A stretch of 64,000 nucleotides of DNA from Streptomyces sp. CB02980 (GCF_014451325.2 NZ_JACSCH020000004.1:278392-342391); one strand, 5' to 3'. Positions 7,935 through 18,912 are shown, counted from the stretch's first letter. Made by a program: numbers and translations. The notes: generated from the letters alone by a model not told the origin.

Positions 7935-9373
7935 TCCTTGCCGTCCCCGTCTTCCGGGGCATCGCCCTTGGCAGCCTCGCCGAGCATCTTGTCGATCTCG
8001 GAGAAGTCGAGGTGCTCGCGGTGCACGAAGCCGTCCGGGTCGTCCAGGTCGGTCGCCGTCGGCAGCATGTCCGGGTGCTCCCACAGGCCGTCACGGCCGT
8101 CGACCCCGCGCGCGTCGGTCAGCGACGCCCACAGACGCGCCGCGTCCCGCAGCCGCCTCGGCCGCAGCTCGAGACCGATCAGCGTGGCGAAGGTCTGCTC
8201 GGCGGGACCGCCCGAGGCCCGGCGCCGGCGCAGCGTCTCGCGCAGCGCGTCCGCCGACGTGAGGCGCGACTTGGCGGCCTCGTGGACCACCGCGTCCACC
8301 CAGCCCTCGACCAGGGCGAGCGCCGTCTCCAGACGGGCCAGGGCCGCCTTCTGCTCCGGGGTGTCCTCCGGCTGGAACATGCCCTGCTGGAGGGCCTCCT
8401 GAAGCTGCTCCGGGTGCGTCGGGTCGAGCTGGCCCACCGCCTCCTCCAGCTTCGAGGTGTCGACCTTGATCCCCCGCGCGTACCCCTCGACCGCGCCGAA
8501 CAGATGCGCGCGCAGCCACGGCACGTGGGCGAAGAGACGCTGGTGCGCGGCCTCGCGCAGCGCCAGGTAGAGCCGCACCTCGTCGGAGGGCACGCCCAGG
8601 TCCTTGCCGAAGGCCTCGATGTTCAGCGGCAGCAGCGCGGCCCGGCCCGCGGGCCCGAGCGGCAGACCGACATCGGTCGAGCCGACGACCTCACCGGCGA
8701 GCGCGCCGACGGCCTGCCCGATCTGCTGGCCGAACATGGCGCCGCCCATGGAGCGCATCATGCCGATCAGCGGGCCCGCCATGGCCTGCATCTCCTCCGG
8801 CAGGACGTCGCCCATCGCCGAGCCGACCCGCTCGGCGACCGGGTCCACGAGCTGCTGCCACGCCGGCAGCGTCGCCTCGACCCACTCCGCGCGGCTCCAC
8901 GCCACGGCCGTGCTCGCGCCCGAGGGCAGCGAGGTCACGCCGTCCAGCCACAGGTCGGCGAGGCGCACGGCCTCCTCGACCGCTGCCTTCTCCGCCGGGC
9001 CCACGCTGGCGTCCTTGGTGCCGTCCGCGGTGCCCTGGGCCACCACCTGGCGCGCGATCTGCTTGGCCATGTCCCAGTTGACGGGACCGCCCTCGTAGCT
9101 CAGCATCTGGCCGAGCTGCTGGAAGGCCGCACCGAGATCGTTGGGGTTCAGCGAGCCGAACATCGCCGCGAACGGATTGTCCGCTCCGCTCTGACCGCCC
9201 AGCCCGCCCATGCCGGGCAGCCCGCCGAAGCCGAACGGGTTCGCCCCGAACGGATTGCCGCCGCCCTGGCCCCCGGACCCCTGGCCACCTCCGGCGGGGT
9301 CCTTCTTCTTGCCCTCGTCGCCGTTCTCCGGCTCCTCCGGCGGAAGGCCGAATCCGAATGGGGTGTCACTCAC
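7931..9373 (-). CDS. zinc-dependent metalloprotease-like protein (DUF2342/TIGR03624)
   Basis: A 480-aa protein of the actinobacterial DUF2342 zincin-like group. The N-terminus (residues 5-65) is a Gly/Pro/Phe-rich low-complexity stretch with NPFGANPFGFGG-type repeats. The body is helical. The position where family relatives have HExxH reads EAAHQRLF, so the metal site looks altered and enzymatic activity is doubtful. GTG 9373 is used; the frame upstream is unlike the family. It overlaps the NUDIX start by four bases. It is divergent from the SDR gene. Confidence 0.75.
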   Translation of the reverse strand: MSDTPFGFGLPPEEPENGDEGKKKDPAGGGQGSGGQGGGNPFGANPFGFGGLPGMGGLGGQSGADNPFAAMFGSLNPNDLGAAFQQLGQMLSYEGGPVNWDMAKQIARQVVAQGTADGTKDASVGPAEKAAVEEAVRLADLWLDGVTSLPSGASTAVAWSRAEWVEATLPAWQQLVDPVAERVGSAMGDVLPEEMQAMAGPLIGMMRSMGGAMFGQQIGQAVGALAGEVVGSTDVGLPLGPAGRAALLPLNIEAFGKDLGVPSDEVRLYLALREAAHQRLFAHVPWLRAHLFGAVEGYARGIKVDTSKLEEAVGQLDPTHPEQLQEALQQGMFQPEDTPEQKAALARLETALALVEGWVDAVVHEAAKSRLTSADALRETLRRRRASGGPAEQTFATLIGLELRPRRLRDAARLWASLTDARGVDGRDGLWEHPDMLPTATDLDDPDGFVHREHLDFSEIDKMLGEAAKGDAPEDGDGKE

Positions 9374-9587
9374 AGGTTTCCTCGGCTCGTAGGGCCGCCG
9401 GCCTCCTGCCGACGGCGACTGCCCGACCAGGGCCTGTCCAGACAGGCCCCGCACACCACCAGCGTAGACATCCGGGCCGGAAATGGGCTCGGTGCTCCGC
9501 CGGGCCGTGCCCTGCGGCAGGATGGACGCCACCTGGTCCGTACGCGTCATCCGTGTACGTACTGAAGACAACCGCTGGAGACGCCCG

Positions 9588-10697
9588 GTGAGTTCCCCAG
9601 ATCCACAGGTTCGCGGAGCGCGAAACCTCTCAACCCGGTCCGCCGCGCGCGGCCCCGTCGTCGCGGTCACCGGTGCCGCTTCCGGTGTCGGTGACCTGCT
9701 GACCAGGCGCCTCGCCGCGTCCGACGAGATCAAGAAGGTCGTCGCCATCGACGAGCGCCGGGGCGAGGTCGCCGAGGCGCAGTGGCACATCCTCGACGTG
9801 CGCGACCCGGCCATCGCCGAGAAGCTGCGCGGCGCGGACGTCGTCGTGCACCTCGCCGTCGATCTCGACCTGGAGACCGACCCCGCCGCCCGGACGGCCT
9901 ACAACGTGCGCGGCACGCAGACCGTGCTGACCGCCGCGGCCGCCGCCGGGGTCCACCGGGTGGTGCTGTGCACCTCCGCGATGGTCTACGGCGCGCTGCC
10001 CGACAACGACATCCCGCTCTCCGAGGACGCCGAGCTCAGGGCCACGGCGGAGGCCACCGGCGTGGGCGACATGCTGGAGATCGAGCGCCTCGGCCGCCGG
10101 GCCCCGCGCGCGCACCCCGGCCTCAACGTCACCGTGGTCCGCCCGGCCGTCCTCATCGGCGGTACGGACACGGCGCTGACCCGCTACTTCGAGTCGCCCC
10201 GGCTGCTCGTCGTCGCCGGCTCCCGGCCCACGTGGCAGTTCTGCCACGTGGAGGACCTGGTCAGCGCCCTGGAGTACGCGGCCCTCGAGAAGGTCGAAGG
10301 GGAGTTCGCGGTCGGCTGCGAGGGCTGGCTGGAGCAGGAGGAGGTCGAGGAGCTCTCCGGGATCCGGCGCATGGAGCTGCCCTCGGCCGTCGCCCTCGGC
10401 GCCGCGGCGCGGCTCCACCGGATCGGGCTCACCCCGTCCCCGGCGGGCGACCTCGCCTACACGATGCACCCGTGGGTGGTCAGTGTCGGACGCCTGCACG
10501 ACGCCGGCTGGCGGCCGAAGTGGACGAACGAGGAGGTCCTCGCGGCGCTCCTGGAGGAGGTCGAGGGCCGTCACACGGTCGCCGGCCGTCGGCTGGGCCG
10601 CAAGGACGCCACGGCGGCGGGCGCGGCCGGTGCGACGGTGGCCCTGCTCGGTACGGCGGCGCTCGTCCGGCAGATGCGGAAGCGGCGCGGGATCTGA
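9588..10697 (+). CDS. NAD-dependent epimerase/dehydratase-like SDR protein
   Basis: A 369-aa extended-SDR protein. The Rossmann motif VTGAASGVGDLL (near residues 26-37) departs from the standard TGxxGxxG by one residue. The sequence continues with DVRD, and has SAMVYG where a catalytic Ser and Tyr are expected, but the usual YxxxK is not obvious, so catalysis is uncertain. The C-terminus (about residues 335-365) has a hydrophobic Ala/Val segment followed by RQMRKRR, a likely membrane anchor. GTG 9588 has GGAG 7 bases upstream. The substrate is unknown. Confidence 0.75.
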   Translation: MSSPDPQVRGARNLSTRSAARGPVVAVTGAASGVGDLLTRRLAASDEIKKVVAIDERRGEVAEAQWHILDVRDPAIAEKLRGADVVVHLAVDLDLETDPAARTAYNVRGTQTVLTAAAAAGVHRVVLCTSAMVYGALPDNDIPLSEDAELRATAEATGVGDMLEIERLGRRAPRAHPGLNVTVVRPAVLIGGTDTALTRYFESPRLLVVAGSRPTWQFCHVEDLVSALEYAALEKVEGEFAVGCEGWLEQEEVEELSGIRRMELPSAVALGAAARLHRIGLTPSPAGDLAYTMHPWVVSVGRLHDAGWRPKWTNEEVLAALLEEVEGRHTVAGRRLGRKDATAAGAAGATVALLGTAALVRQMRKRRGI

Positions 10698-10801
10698 CCG
10701 GGGAGGGGCGCGTCAGCCTGTAGGACCCTCCTACGGAGGCCGCCGACCACCGGTCGAAACCGCTATTCCGGGATCTCGCGCGCGTACGGCACGATGGACG
10801 C

Positions 10802-11251
<450 letters not shown>

Positions 11252-11266
<15 letters not shown>

Positions 11267-11346
11267 AGCCCGCCACCCCCTGGCTTGGGGGTCCCCCCCC
11301 GGCCGAAGGCTGGGGGAGGGTGGGGGCCTGCTGAAACCCGCCACCC
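11252..11346. repeat. 27-nt direct repeats flanking a G/C-block palindromic element
   Basis: A 27-nt sequence at 11252-11278, covering the last moaE codons and stop, is repeated at 11320-11346 with one mismatch. Between them is a GGGGGTCCCCCC-type palindromic unit, a class seen dispersed in Streptomyces genomes. The arrangement looks like a target duplication or a slippage product. Confidence 0.8.
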
Positions 11347-11485
11347 GTGCGTGTCGCGGCGGCAAGCCGACGCGCCGACAGGGCGTAGCCGAACGCCCGA
11401 TTTGCGTAACCGCCCCCCAGGCGCGAGCGTTGACCTCACAGATGACAGAGTCTGCTGATCAACTCACTGGGGATGGGAGGTCGGG

Positions 11486-11716
11486 ATGGCAGCGCTGGCC
11501 TGGTTGCTGATTCCGCTTTTCGCAGTCGTCGGCGCGGCGATATGGGGAAGCTGGGCTTCGAGGAACAAGACGATAGGTGACGTGGCCGAACTCGCCGGCT
11601 ACGCACGCTTCCGGGACGCGATGGAACGCGCCCACACCACGACCCCCGATTCCGCTCGTGCCGAGCGCGAGCCGGCCGCCGCCGCGGGCGGTGCCGCCAC
11701 CTCGCCGTCGAGCTGA
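11486..11716 (+). CDS. small membrane protein (76 aa), hypothetical
   Basis: It begins with one hydrophobic helix (residues 3-20, LAWLLIPLFAVVGAAIWGSW) followed by a short charged segment and an Ala/Pro-rich tail, so a single-pass membrane protein is expected. GGGAGG precedes ATG 11486 at good spacing. It lies 66 bases before the YlbL-like gene and may be its operon partner. No known domain was recognised. Confidence 0.75.
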   Translation: MAALAWLLIPLFAVVGAAIWGSWASRNKTIGDVAELAGYARFRDAMERAHTTTPDSARAEREPAAAAGGAATSPSS

Positions 11717-11782
11717 CGCCGGCCCGCCTCGTACGGACCGCCCCAGGGGTGCACCCACAGGCGAGTCCCGTACTGTCGTTCC

Positions 11783-12871
11783 ATGCCACGCCGCACCGCG
11801 ACGATGCTCGCCTCCACCCTGGTCCTGATCTGCCTGCTCATCGCGGGCGTCCTGATCCCGGTGCCGTACGCGGAGATGAGCCCGGGCCCCACGGTCAACA
11901 CCCTCGGCGAGGCCAGGGGAGAGCCCGTCCTGCACATCGAGGGACGCAAGACCTACCCGACCGACGGGCACCTCAACATGACGACGGTCCGCGTCACGAG
12001 CGCGGACTACAAGATGAACGCCGTCGAGGCCGTGTACGGCTGGCTGGCCCACGACAACGTGGTGGTGCCCCACGACACCCTCTACCCGGACGGCAAGACC
12101 GAGGAGGAGTCGAGCCAGGAGAACGCCGAGGAGTTCAGCCAGTCCCAGGAGAGCGCCAAGGTGGCCGCCCTCAAGGAGCTGAACATCCCGGTCGTCTCCC
12201 GTGTCGTCGTCGGCACCGTGATCAAGGGCTCGCCCTCCGAGGGCAAGCTGCACGCCGGTGACGTGATCAAGGCCGTCGACGGGGTGGCGATCACCGCGCA
12301 GGCCGATGTCGCCAAGCAGGTCGTGAAGCGGAAGCCCGGCCAGGACGTCGAGTTCACGATCGTCCCCGCCAAGGAGGCGGCCGCCGCCGAGAAGGCCCGC
12401 AAGGAGCCCACCGTCACCCGGAAGGTGGTCATCACGACCACCACGTCCGAGGAGGGCGACCGGGCCGTCGTCGGCATCCAGGCCGGCACCGACCACGTCT
12501 TCCCGTTCACGATCGACATCAACCTGGCCGACGTCGGCGGCCCCAGCGCCGGGCTGATGTTCGCGCTCGGCATCGTCGACAAGCTCACCCCCGAGAGCCT
12601 CACCGGCGGCCGCTTCGTCGCGGGCACCGGCACCATCGACGACGAGGGCAAGGTCGGCCCGATCGGCGGTATCGAGATGAAGCTGGTCGGCGCGCGCAAC
12701 GCCGGTGCCCAGTACTTCCTCACCCCGGCCGACAACTGCGAGAACGCCGCGAGGGACACGCCCGACGGGCTCACCCTCGTCAAGGTGGACACCATCGACG
12801 ACGCCACGAAGTCCCTGGAGAAGCTCCGCGCGGGCGACACGAAGTCCCTGCCGAGCTGCTCGAAGGGCTGA
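11783..12871 (+). CDS. YlbL-type membrane-anchored PDZ-Lon (S16) protease
   Basis: A 362-aa protein with an N-terminal membrane anchor (residues 8-27), a PDZ domain (about 125-205, with VGTVIKGSPSEGKLHAGDVI) and a C-terminal Lon-type S16 proteolytic domain without an ATPase. The serine is in GGPSAG (Ser255) and the lysine in EMKLVGAR (Lys300); the 45-residue spacing fits the Lon Ser-Lys dyad. The protease domain is probably extracytoplasmic. Bacillus YlbL is linked to cell-division control after DNA damage; a similar role here is only an inference. Confidence 0.92.
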   Translation: MPRRTATMLASTLVLICLLIAGVLIPVPYAEMSPGPTVNTLGEARGEPVLHIEGRKTYPTDGHLNMTTVRVTSADYKMNAVEAVYGWLAHDNVVVPHDTLYPDGKTEEESSQENAEEFSQSQESAKVAALKELNIPVVSRVVVGTVIKGSPSEGKLHAGDVIKAVDGVAITAQADVAKQVVKRKPGQDVEFTIVPAKEAAAAEKARKEPTVTRKVVITTTTSEEGDRAVVGIQAGTDHVFPFTIDINLADVGGPSAGLMFALGIVDKLTPESLTGGRFVAGTGTIDDEGKVGPIGGIEMKLVGARNAGAQYFLTPADNCENAARDTPDGLTLVKVDTIDDATKSLEKLRAGDTKSLPSCSKG

Positions 12872-12890
12872 GTCCGCCTCCGTACGTGAG

Positions 12891-12923
12891 AAGGGGCGCC
12901 CGGTCACCGACCGGGCGCCCCTT
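12891..12923. terminator. bidirectional terminator
   Basis: A perfect 15-bp stem (12891-12905 with 12909-12923) around ACC between two convergent genes. Confidence 0.85.
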
Positions 12924-12940
12924 CCGCTGTCGTGCGGAGG

Positions 12941-13492
12941 TCAGCTCTCGAAGGTCGCCGCCAGCGCCTCGGCGAGGCCCGGCACCAGGTCGGGGCCGGT
13001 CAGGACCTCGGTCGCGGTGTCCTTCTCGCGGAGCCGGATCGCCGCCTCGCGGGCACCGCCGCGCAACACGGCCACGGTCATCCGTACCTCCTGGCGGTCC
13101 GGGTGGGCGGCCACCCACTTGGCGAGCTGCTTCTCGTTCAGGCCCTGCGGGACCTGGGCCTCCGCCGACGGAGGCAGCATGAGCCGCTCCACCGTCATGG
13201 CGCAGCCGGCCACGCCCGCCGGCCAGGCAACCGTGCCGAGGAATTCGTCGAGGGGCTTCCCGCGCGGCAGCTTGTCCTGCTCGATCGGGGTGTAGGCGGT
13301 GGCATCGTCACCCAGGCCCAGCTGGGAGGCGAGCGCAGGTTCCTTGGCGCGCAGCCGTGCGGTGTCGACCAGGGCGAACAGACGGGCCGGCTGGTCCCAG
13401 CCGAGGCCCGCCGCGTACTCGTCGATCTCGAGTACCGCGCGGGTGAGGGGGCTCGCGGCCATTGCCGGGCCGGAGGGGGAAACGTTGGACAT
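12941..13492 (-). CDS. PPA1309-like conserved actinobacterial protein
   Basis: A 183-aa soluble protein matching my memory of the PPA1309 family, which is conserved in Actinobacteria beside the UPF0182 gene. It has no membrane segment and no catalytic motif that I can name. ATG 13492 was chosen because it follows GTTCAGG-type purine-poor sequence with the family N-terminus MSNVS; an ATG three codons earlier (13501) is possible. It is divergent from the UPF0182 gene. Conserved neighbourhood suggests a link to that membrane protein; its function is unknown. Confidence 0.75.
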   Translation of the reverse strand: MSNVSPSGPAMAASPLTRAVLEIDEYAAGLGWDQPARLFALVDTARLRAKEPALASQLGLGDDATAYTPIEQDKLPRGKPLDEFLGTVAWPAGVAGCAMTVERLMLPPSAEAQVPQGLNEKQLAKWVAAHPDRQEVRMTVAVLRGGAREAAIRLREKDTATEVLTGPDLVPGLAEALAATFES

Positions 13493-13615
13493 GACCAACA
13501 TCCTGCCTCCTCTTCCCCTGAACACGGGAACTAGGTAAAGCCTCAGTAAGTTGCACCATTGGGCTCTACGATCGCTGGGCCTGCTTTCAGACGCATCAAC
13601 ATCGAGGGGCGCACG

Positions 13616-16531
13616 TTGGCTTTCCAGATGCCGGACCGCGGCGGTAGCCCGTCCGGGCCAAGGATGAGAGTCGGCCGGCCGTCCCGGCGGGCCCGTACCC
13701 TGCTCATGACACTCGGGGTGCTGGCCGTTCTGGCCATGGCGTTCGTGATGTTCGCCGGGTTCTGGACGGACTGGCTCTGGTACCGCTCGGTCAAGTACTC
13801 GTCCGTGTTCACGACCACGCTGTGGACCAAGATCGGCCTCTTCGCCGTCTTCGGTCTGCTGATGGGGCTCGCCGTCGGCCTGAACATCTGGCTGGCGTAC
13901 CGGCTGCGGCCGCCGCTCAGCGCGATGTCGCTGGAGCAGCAGAGCCTCGACCGGTACCGGATGGGACTCGCCCCGTTCAAGAAGTGGGTGCTGCTCGCGG
14001 TCACCGCCCTGGTGGCGCTGATCGCCGGCGCCTCCGCCTCGGGCCAGTGGCGCACCTGGCTGATGTGGGTCAACGGCGTGAAGTTCGGCGAGAAGGACCC
14101 GCAGTTCGGGCTCGACGTGTCGTTCTACGCGTTCGACCTGCCCTGGTACCGCTTCCTGCTCGCCTTCGGCTTCGCCGCCGTCGTCCTGTCGCTGATCGCC
14201 GCCGCGCTCACGCACTACCTGTACGGCGGGCTGCGGATCACCAGCCCGGGCGCGCGGGCCACCGCCGCGGCCACCGGCCACCTCTCGGTGCTGCTCGGTG
14301 TCTTCGTGGCGCTGAAGGCCGTGGCGTACTGGCTCGACCGGTACGGCCTGGCCGTGAAGTCCAGCGACTTCAAGGCCACCGGCAACTGGACGGGCCTGCG
14401 GTACGTCGACGCCAACGCCTACCTGCCGGCGAAGACCATCCTGTTCTGCATCGCCGCGATCTGCGCCGTGCTGTTCTTCGCCACGCTCTGGCGCCGCACC
14501 TGGCAGCTGCCGGTGATCGGCTTCGGCCTGATGGTGCTCTCCGCGATCCTGATCGGCGGCCTGTACCCGGCCATCGTGCAGAAGTTCCAGGTCCAGCCGA
14601 ACGAGCAGGCCAAGGAAGCGCAGTACATCCAGAAGAACATCGACGCGACCCGCAAGGCGTACGCGATCGACGAGACGAAGCTCGAGAACTACTCGGGCAA
14701 GTCGACGGTGAAGGCCAAGGACCAGCTGCGCAGCAACGCCGACTCGGCGGCCAGCTACCGCGTCCTCGACCCGAACATCGTGTCGCCGACGTTCCAGCAG
14801 CTGGAGCAGAAGCGGAAGTACTACCAGTTCCCGACCACCCTGGACGTGGACCGGTACGCGGGCAAGGACACCGTCGTCGGTCTCCGTGAGCTCAACATCA
14901 AGGGCATCCCGAAGCGGAACTGGATCAACGACCACTTCACCTACACCCACGGCTACGGCGCGATCATGGCCGCGGGCACGCAGACGGACGCCAACGGCTC
15001 CCCGGTCTTCACCGAGGCCGGCCTGCCGACCACGGGGATGCTCGGCACGTACCAGCAGCGGATCTACTACGGCGAGAAGACCGATCAGTACTCGATCGTC
15101 GGCGGCCCGCAGAAGGAGCTGGACTACGAGGAGAACGGCGAGAAGACCACCAGCTACGAGGGCAAGAGCGGGGTCAACCTCTCCAGCACCTTCAACCGCG
15201 CCGCCTACGCGGTCGCGTTCAGCGAGCCGCAGATCCTCTACTCGGGGGCCATCGGCGAGGGCTCGCGGATCCTCTACAACCGCACGCCCAAGGAGCGCGT
15301 CGAGGCCGTCGCGCCCTGGCTGACCATCGACGGCGACGCCTACCCGGTGGTCGTCGACGGCCGGATCCAGTGGGTCATCGACGCCTACACGACGACCAAC
15401 GGCTACCCGTACGCCTCGCGCACCACGCTCGGCGACACCACCGCCGACTCGCTGACCGTCGGCAACCAGCAGCGCGCTGTCGTCGCCCAGCAGAACCAGG
15501 TCAACTACATCCGCAACTCGGTGAAGGCCACCGTCGACGCCTACGACGGCACGGTGAACCTCTACCAGTGGGACACGCAGGACCCGGTCCTGAAGACCTG
15601 GATGAAGGCGTTCCCGGGCACGGTCAAGGCCAAGTCCGAGATCGACGGCGACCTGATGCAGCACCTGCGGTACCCGCAGGACATGTTCAAGGTCCAGCGG
15701 GAGCTGCTGACCCGCTACCACGTCACCGACCCCGCGCAGTTCTACAGCGGCTCGGACGCCTGGCAGGTGCCGGACGACCCGACCAACAAGGACGGCAACG
15801 CGGTCCCGCCGTACTACCTGAGCATGAAGATGCCCGGGGACACGGCGCAGCGCTTCTCGCTGACGACGACGTTCACGCCGAGCGGCCGGCCCAACCTGGG
15901 CGGCTTCATGGCGGTCGACGCCGACGCCACCAGCAAGGAGTACGGCCGGCTGAGACTGCTGCGGGTCACCGAGGACGTACCGGGTCCGGCGCAGGTGCAG
16001 AGCAAGCTCAACGGTCTGCCCTCCGTCGCCACCTTCGTCCGGGACATGAAGGGCGCCGACTCCGACATCCAGTACGGCAACCTGCTGACCGTCCCGCTCG
16101 ACGGCGGGTTCCTGTACGTGGAGCCGGTGTACGCCCAGGGACGCAACGCGCTCTACCCGCTCCTGAAGAAGGTCGCGGTGTCGTACGTGGACGCGGACCA
16201 GCCGGAGGGTGACACGACCAAGGACACCACGGTGTTCGAGGACAACCTCACCAAGGCGCTCAACGCGGTCTTCGGGGTGGAGGCGCCGACCACGCCGCCG
16301 CCCACCTCGCCGACGACCCCGCCGGGCACCACCAACCCGCCGCCGGCGTCCAACGACGCCGCGCTCAAGCAGGCGATCTCGGACGCCCAGAAGGCGTACG
16401 ACGCGGGCGAGGCGGCTCTGGCGAAGGGCGACTGGGCGGCGTACGGCAAGGCCCAGGAGGACCTCCAGGCGGCTCTCCAGAAGGCCGCCGAGGCCGGGGC
16501 GAAGCTCAAGACGACGGGATCAGGCGGCTGA
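13616..16531 (+). CDS. UPF0182 family large membrane protein
   Basis: A 971-aa protein with about seven transmembrane helices in the first 320 residues, then a large extracytoplasmic domain (about 330-890), a Thr/Pro linker ([17 protein letters not shown]) and an Ala/Lys-rich helical tail. UPF0182 proteins are widespread in Actinobacteria with no assigned function. Start choice: TTG 13616 has GAGGGG 6 bases upstream and gives the N-terminus (M)AFQMPDRGG seen in relatives. ATG 13628 lacks a good ribosome site, and the TTG at 13559 is too far upstream. Confidence 0.92.
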   Translation: MAFQMPDRGGSPSGPRMRVGRPSRRARTLLMTLGVLAVLAMAFVMFAGFWTDWLWYRSVKYSSVFTTTLWTKIGLFAVFGLLMGLAVGLNIWLAYRLRPPLSAMSLEQQSLDRYRMGLAPFKKWVLLAVTALVALIAGASASGQWRTWLMWVNGVKFGEKDPQFGLDVSFYAFDLPWYRFLLAFGFAAVVLSLIAAALTHYLYGGLRITSPGARATAAATGHLSVLLGVFVALKAVAYWLDRYGLAVKSSDFKATGNWTGLRYVDANAYLPAKTILFCIAAICAVLFFATLWRRTWQLPVIGFGLMVLSAILIGGLYPAIVQKFQVQPNEQAKEAQYIQKNIDATRKAYAIDETKLENYSGKSTVKAKDQLRSNADSAASYRVLDPNIVSPTFQQLEQKRKYYQFPTTLDVDRYAGKDTVVGLRELNIKGIPKRNWINDHFTYTHGYGAIMAAGTQTDANGSPVFTEAGLPTTGMLGTYQQRIYYGEKTDQYSIVGGPQKELDYEENGEKTTSYEGKSGVNLSSTFNRAAYAVAFSEPQILYSGAIGEGSRILYNRTPKERVEAVAPWLTIDGDAYPVVVDGRIQWVIDAYTTTNGYPYASRTTLGDTTADSLTVGNQQRAVVAQQNQVNYIRNSVKATVDAYDGTVNLYQWDTQDPVLKTWMKAFPGTVKAKSEIDGDLMQHLRYPQDMFKVQRELLTRYHVTDPAQFYSGSDAWQVPDDPTNKDGNAVPPYYLSMKMPGDTAQRFSLTTTFTPSGRPNLGGFMAVDADATSKEYGRLRLLRVTEDVPGPAQVQSKLNGLPSVATFVRDMKGADSDIQYGNLLTVPLDGGFLYVEPVYAQGRNALYPLLKKVAVSYVDADQPEGDTTKDTTVFEDNLTKALNAVFGVEAPTTPPPTSPTTPPGTTNPPPASNDAALKQAISDAQKAYDAGEAALAKGDWAAYGKAQEDLQAALQKAAEAGAKLKTTGSGG

Positions 16532-16576
16532 CCTGAGGTTTTCCACCCCGCGACCGTGGTACGGTTGGTTTACCGA

Positions 16577-16650
16577 CGCGGGGTGGAGCAGCTCGGTAGC
16601 TCGCTGGGCTCATAACCCAGAGGTCGCAGGTTCAAATCCTGTCCCCGCTA
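16577..16650 (+). tRNA. initiator tRNA-Met (CAU), copy 1
   Basis: A 74-nt cloverleaf: acceptor stem 16577-16583, anticodon loop CTCATAA, T-loop TTCAAAT. The initiator features are the three consecutive G-C pairs at the base of the anticodon stem (CTGGG/CCCAG) and an unpaired first position (C1 against T72). CCA is not encoded. TACGGT about 12 bases upstream may be the -10 box. Confidence 0.95.
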
Positions 16651-16657
16651 CTCAGAG

Positions 16658-16695
16658 GACGAGGGCCCGGATCCATAAGGATCCGGGCCCTCGTC
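16658..16695 (+). terminator. terminator after tRNA-fMet copy 1
   Basis: A perfect 17-bp stem (16658-16674 with 16679-16695) with an ATAA loop, 7 bases after the tRNA. Confidence 0.9.
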
Positions 16696-16854
16696 GTGTG
16701 TCGGCGTGCGCGGGGGGCCCGAAGAGCGGTAGGGAAGGGGCGAGTTGGCGTGAGTCGTGTTTGACTTGTCTCTCTGTGGGCATGTCGACAAAACGCTGAG
16801 TGACCTCACTGGCTGCGGTATACCAGGTGTGCTCGGGTTGCGGGTGGTGCGACG

Positions 16855-18840
16855 ATGGTATTTATGGGGGACAGGGCAACTCTGTTGGAGACAGGGCGGT
16901 TTGTGCAGCGGCATGCCAGGAACGCCGCGGACGAGATCATCGAGGCAGTAGGGGCCGTCGATGCGGCCGTCGACACCACCGCCGAGACCGATGCCGACAC
17001 CGAGAACGAGACCGAGACCGAGGCCCGCCACCGGCGTGCCGCCGAGCGCGGCGACCTCGCCTCGATGAGCGCGCTCGGCGCGCTGCTGCTGCGCCGCGGC
17101 GACCTCGACGGCGCCGAGCCCTATCTGCGCGGTGCCACCGCCGAGGGCGACCGGGCCGCCGCCAACAACCTCGGGGTCCTGCTGCACCAGCGCGGCTACG
17201 CCGAAGAGGCCGCCGGCTGGTGGCGGGTCGCCGCCGTCGCCGGCTCCGCACCCGCCGCCCACGCCCTCGGCCGCCACCACCGCGAGCGCGGCGACGAGCC
17301 CGCCGCCGAGTACTGGCTGCGCCAGGCCGCCGAGCAGGGCCACGCCCTCGGCGCGTACGCCCTCGCCGACCTCCTGGAGCACCGCAGCGACGTCGGCGCC
17401 GAGCGCTGGCTGCGCGCCGCCGCCGAACAGGGCCACCGCGAGGCCGCGTACCGGCTCGCCCTCGCCCTGGAGCGCCGTGCCACCGAGACCACCCGCGGCC
17501 CGCACGACACCGGCACCCGGCTGCGGGTGCCCGGCACCGGCGCGCTCGTGCCCACCGGCGCGCCCGCCACCGCCCCGGCCGCCACGGGCACCGACACCGA
17601 GTCCGGGCGGGCCGTCGGCGAGCCCGGGGGCGAGCCCACCGAGGCCGAGCAGTGGTTCCGGCAGGCCGCCGCGCGCGGCCACCGGCGCGCCGCACTCCAC
17701 CTCGGCGCGATCCTGGAGCACCGCGGCGAGCTCAAGGAGGCCGGCCGCTGGTACCTCAGCTCCGCCAAGGAGGGCGAGGCCAAGGCCGCCTGCGCGCTCG
17801 GCTTCCTGCTCCGCGACGCGGGCGACGAGGAGAGCGCCGCCGTGTGGTGGCTGCGCGCCGCCCAGGACGGCGACGGCAACGCCGCCAACGCCCTCGGGGC
17901 GCTGCACGCGGCCAGGGGCGAGCAGCAGACCGCCGAGCGCTGGTACCGGGCCGCCATGGACGCCGGCGATGTGAACGGCGCCTACAACCTCGGGCTGCTC
18001 TGCGCCGCCCAGGACCGCATCCCGCAGGCCGAGCAGTGGTACCGCCGGGCCGCCTACGCGGGCCACCGCGAGGCCGCCAACGCGCTCGCCGTGCTGCTCC
18101 TCCAGGCCGGCGACGCCAACGGCGCCGAGCCCTGGTTCTCCAAGGCGGCCGAGGCCGGCAGCGTCGACGCCGCGTTCAACCTCGGCATCCTCCACGCGGG
18201 CCGCGACGACGACCGTACGGCCCTCGTCTGGTACGAGCGGGCCGCGGCCGCCGGGCACACCGAGGCCGCCCTCCAGGTCGGCATCGCCGCCCTCCGGGAC
18301 GGCGACGAGCGCACCGCCGAGCGGCACCTGCGCTGCGCGGCCGGCGGCGGCAGCGCCGAGGCCGCCTTCCGGCTCGCCTCGGTGCTCGACGCGCGTCGCC
18401 CCGACCCGGGCCCGGCCGTCCTCGGCGCGCCCCGGGAGGAGAAGACCGAGTGCGAGGAGTGGTACGAGCGGGCGGCCCAGCAGGGCCACCGGCGTGCCCA
18501 GGTGCGGGTCGGCATGCTCGCCGCCGGGCGCGGCGACCTGGCTGAGGCCGACCGCTGGTACCGCGAGGCGGCCGAGGCCGGCAGCCGCAACGGCGCCTTC
18601 AACCTCGGGCTGCTGCTCGCCCGTGAGGGCAGCGAGCGCGAGGCCGCCCTCTGGTGGACCCGGGCCGCCCGGGCCGGCCACGGGCGCGCCGCGCTCCGGC
18701 TCGCGCTGCTCGCGGCGCGCCGCGGGGAGCTGACCGAGGGGCGCCGCTGGTGCGCCCGCGCGGTGGAGCTGGGTCCTGCGGAGGTCGCGGAGCGGGCGGC
18801 GCGGCTGAGCGAGGCGCTGCATCAGGAGCTGACCGCGTGA
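16855..18840 (+). CDS. Sel1/TPR-repeat protein
   Basis: A 661-aa protein made almost wholly of Sel1-like helical repeats of about 35 residues (recurring AAEQGHREAAYRLA, AEQWYRRAAYAGHREAANALA), from residue 60 to the end. A variable low-complexity insertion lies near 205-260. The repeats form a protein-binding solenoid. There is no signal peptide; the N-terminus has an acidic Thr/Glu-rich segment (about 38-58). ATG 16855 is used; ATG 16864 is equally plausible. It is flanked by two initiator tRNA genes. Its partner is unknown. Repetition makes it prone to unequal recombination. Confidence 0.9.
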   Translation: MVFMGDRATLLETGRFVQRHARNAADEIIEAVGAVDAAVDTTAETDADTENETETEARHRRAAERGDLASMSALGALLLRRGDLDGAEPYLRGATAEGDRAAANNLGVLLHQRGYAEEAAGWWRVAAVAGSAPAAHALGRHHRERGDEPAAEYWLRQAAEQGHALGAYALADLLEHRSDVGAERWLRAAAEQGHREAAYRLALALERRATETTRGPHDTGTRLRVPGTGALVPTGAPATAPAATGTDTESGRAVGEPGGEPTEAEQWFRQAAARGHRRAALHLGAILEHRGELKEAGRWYLSSAKEGEAKAACALGFLLRDAGDEESAAVWWLRAAQDGDGNAANALGALHAARGEQQTAERWYRAAMDAGDVNGAYNLGLLCAAQDRIPQAEQWYRRAAYAGHREAANALAVLLLQAGDANGAEPWFSKAAEAGSVDAAFNLGILHAGRDDDRTALVWYERAAAAGHTEAALQVGIAALRDGDERTAERHLRCAAGGGSAEAAFRLASVLDARRPDPGPAVLGAPREEKTECEEWYERAAQQGHRRAQVRVGMLAAGRGDLAEADRWYREAAEAGSRNGAFNLGLLLAREGSEREAALWWTRAARAGHGRAALRLALLAARRGELTEGRRWCARAVELGPAEVAERAARLSEALHQELTA

Positions 18841-18912
18841 CGGTGGCGTGAGGGCTGCCCTTCAATGGATTTGCGCTGGTCGCGCGCCGTCCCGTAGAGT
18901 CGGGTTTACCGA

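Noticed and set aside
12941..15721. Very long minus-strand open frame opposite the UPF0182 gene
   Set aside because: Only the PPA1309-like part at its end has protein-like composition. The rest is an Arg/Asp/Val-rich shadow of a GC-rich gene on the other strand.
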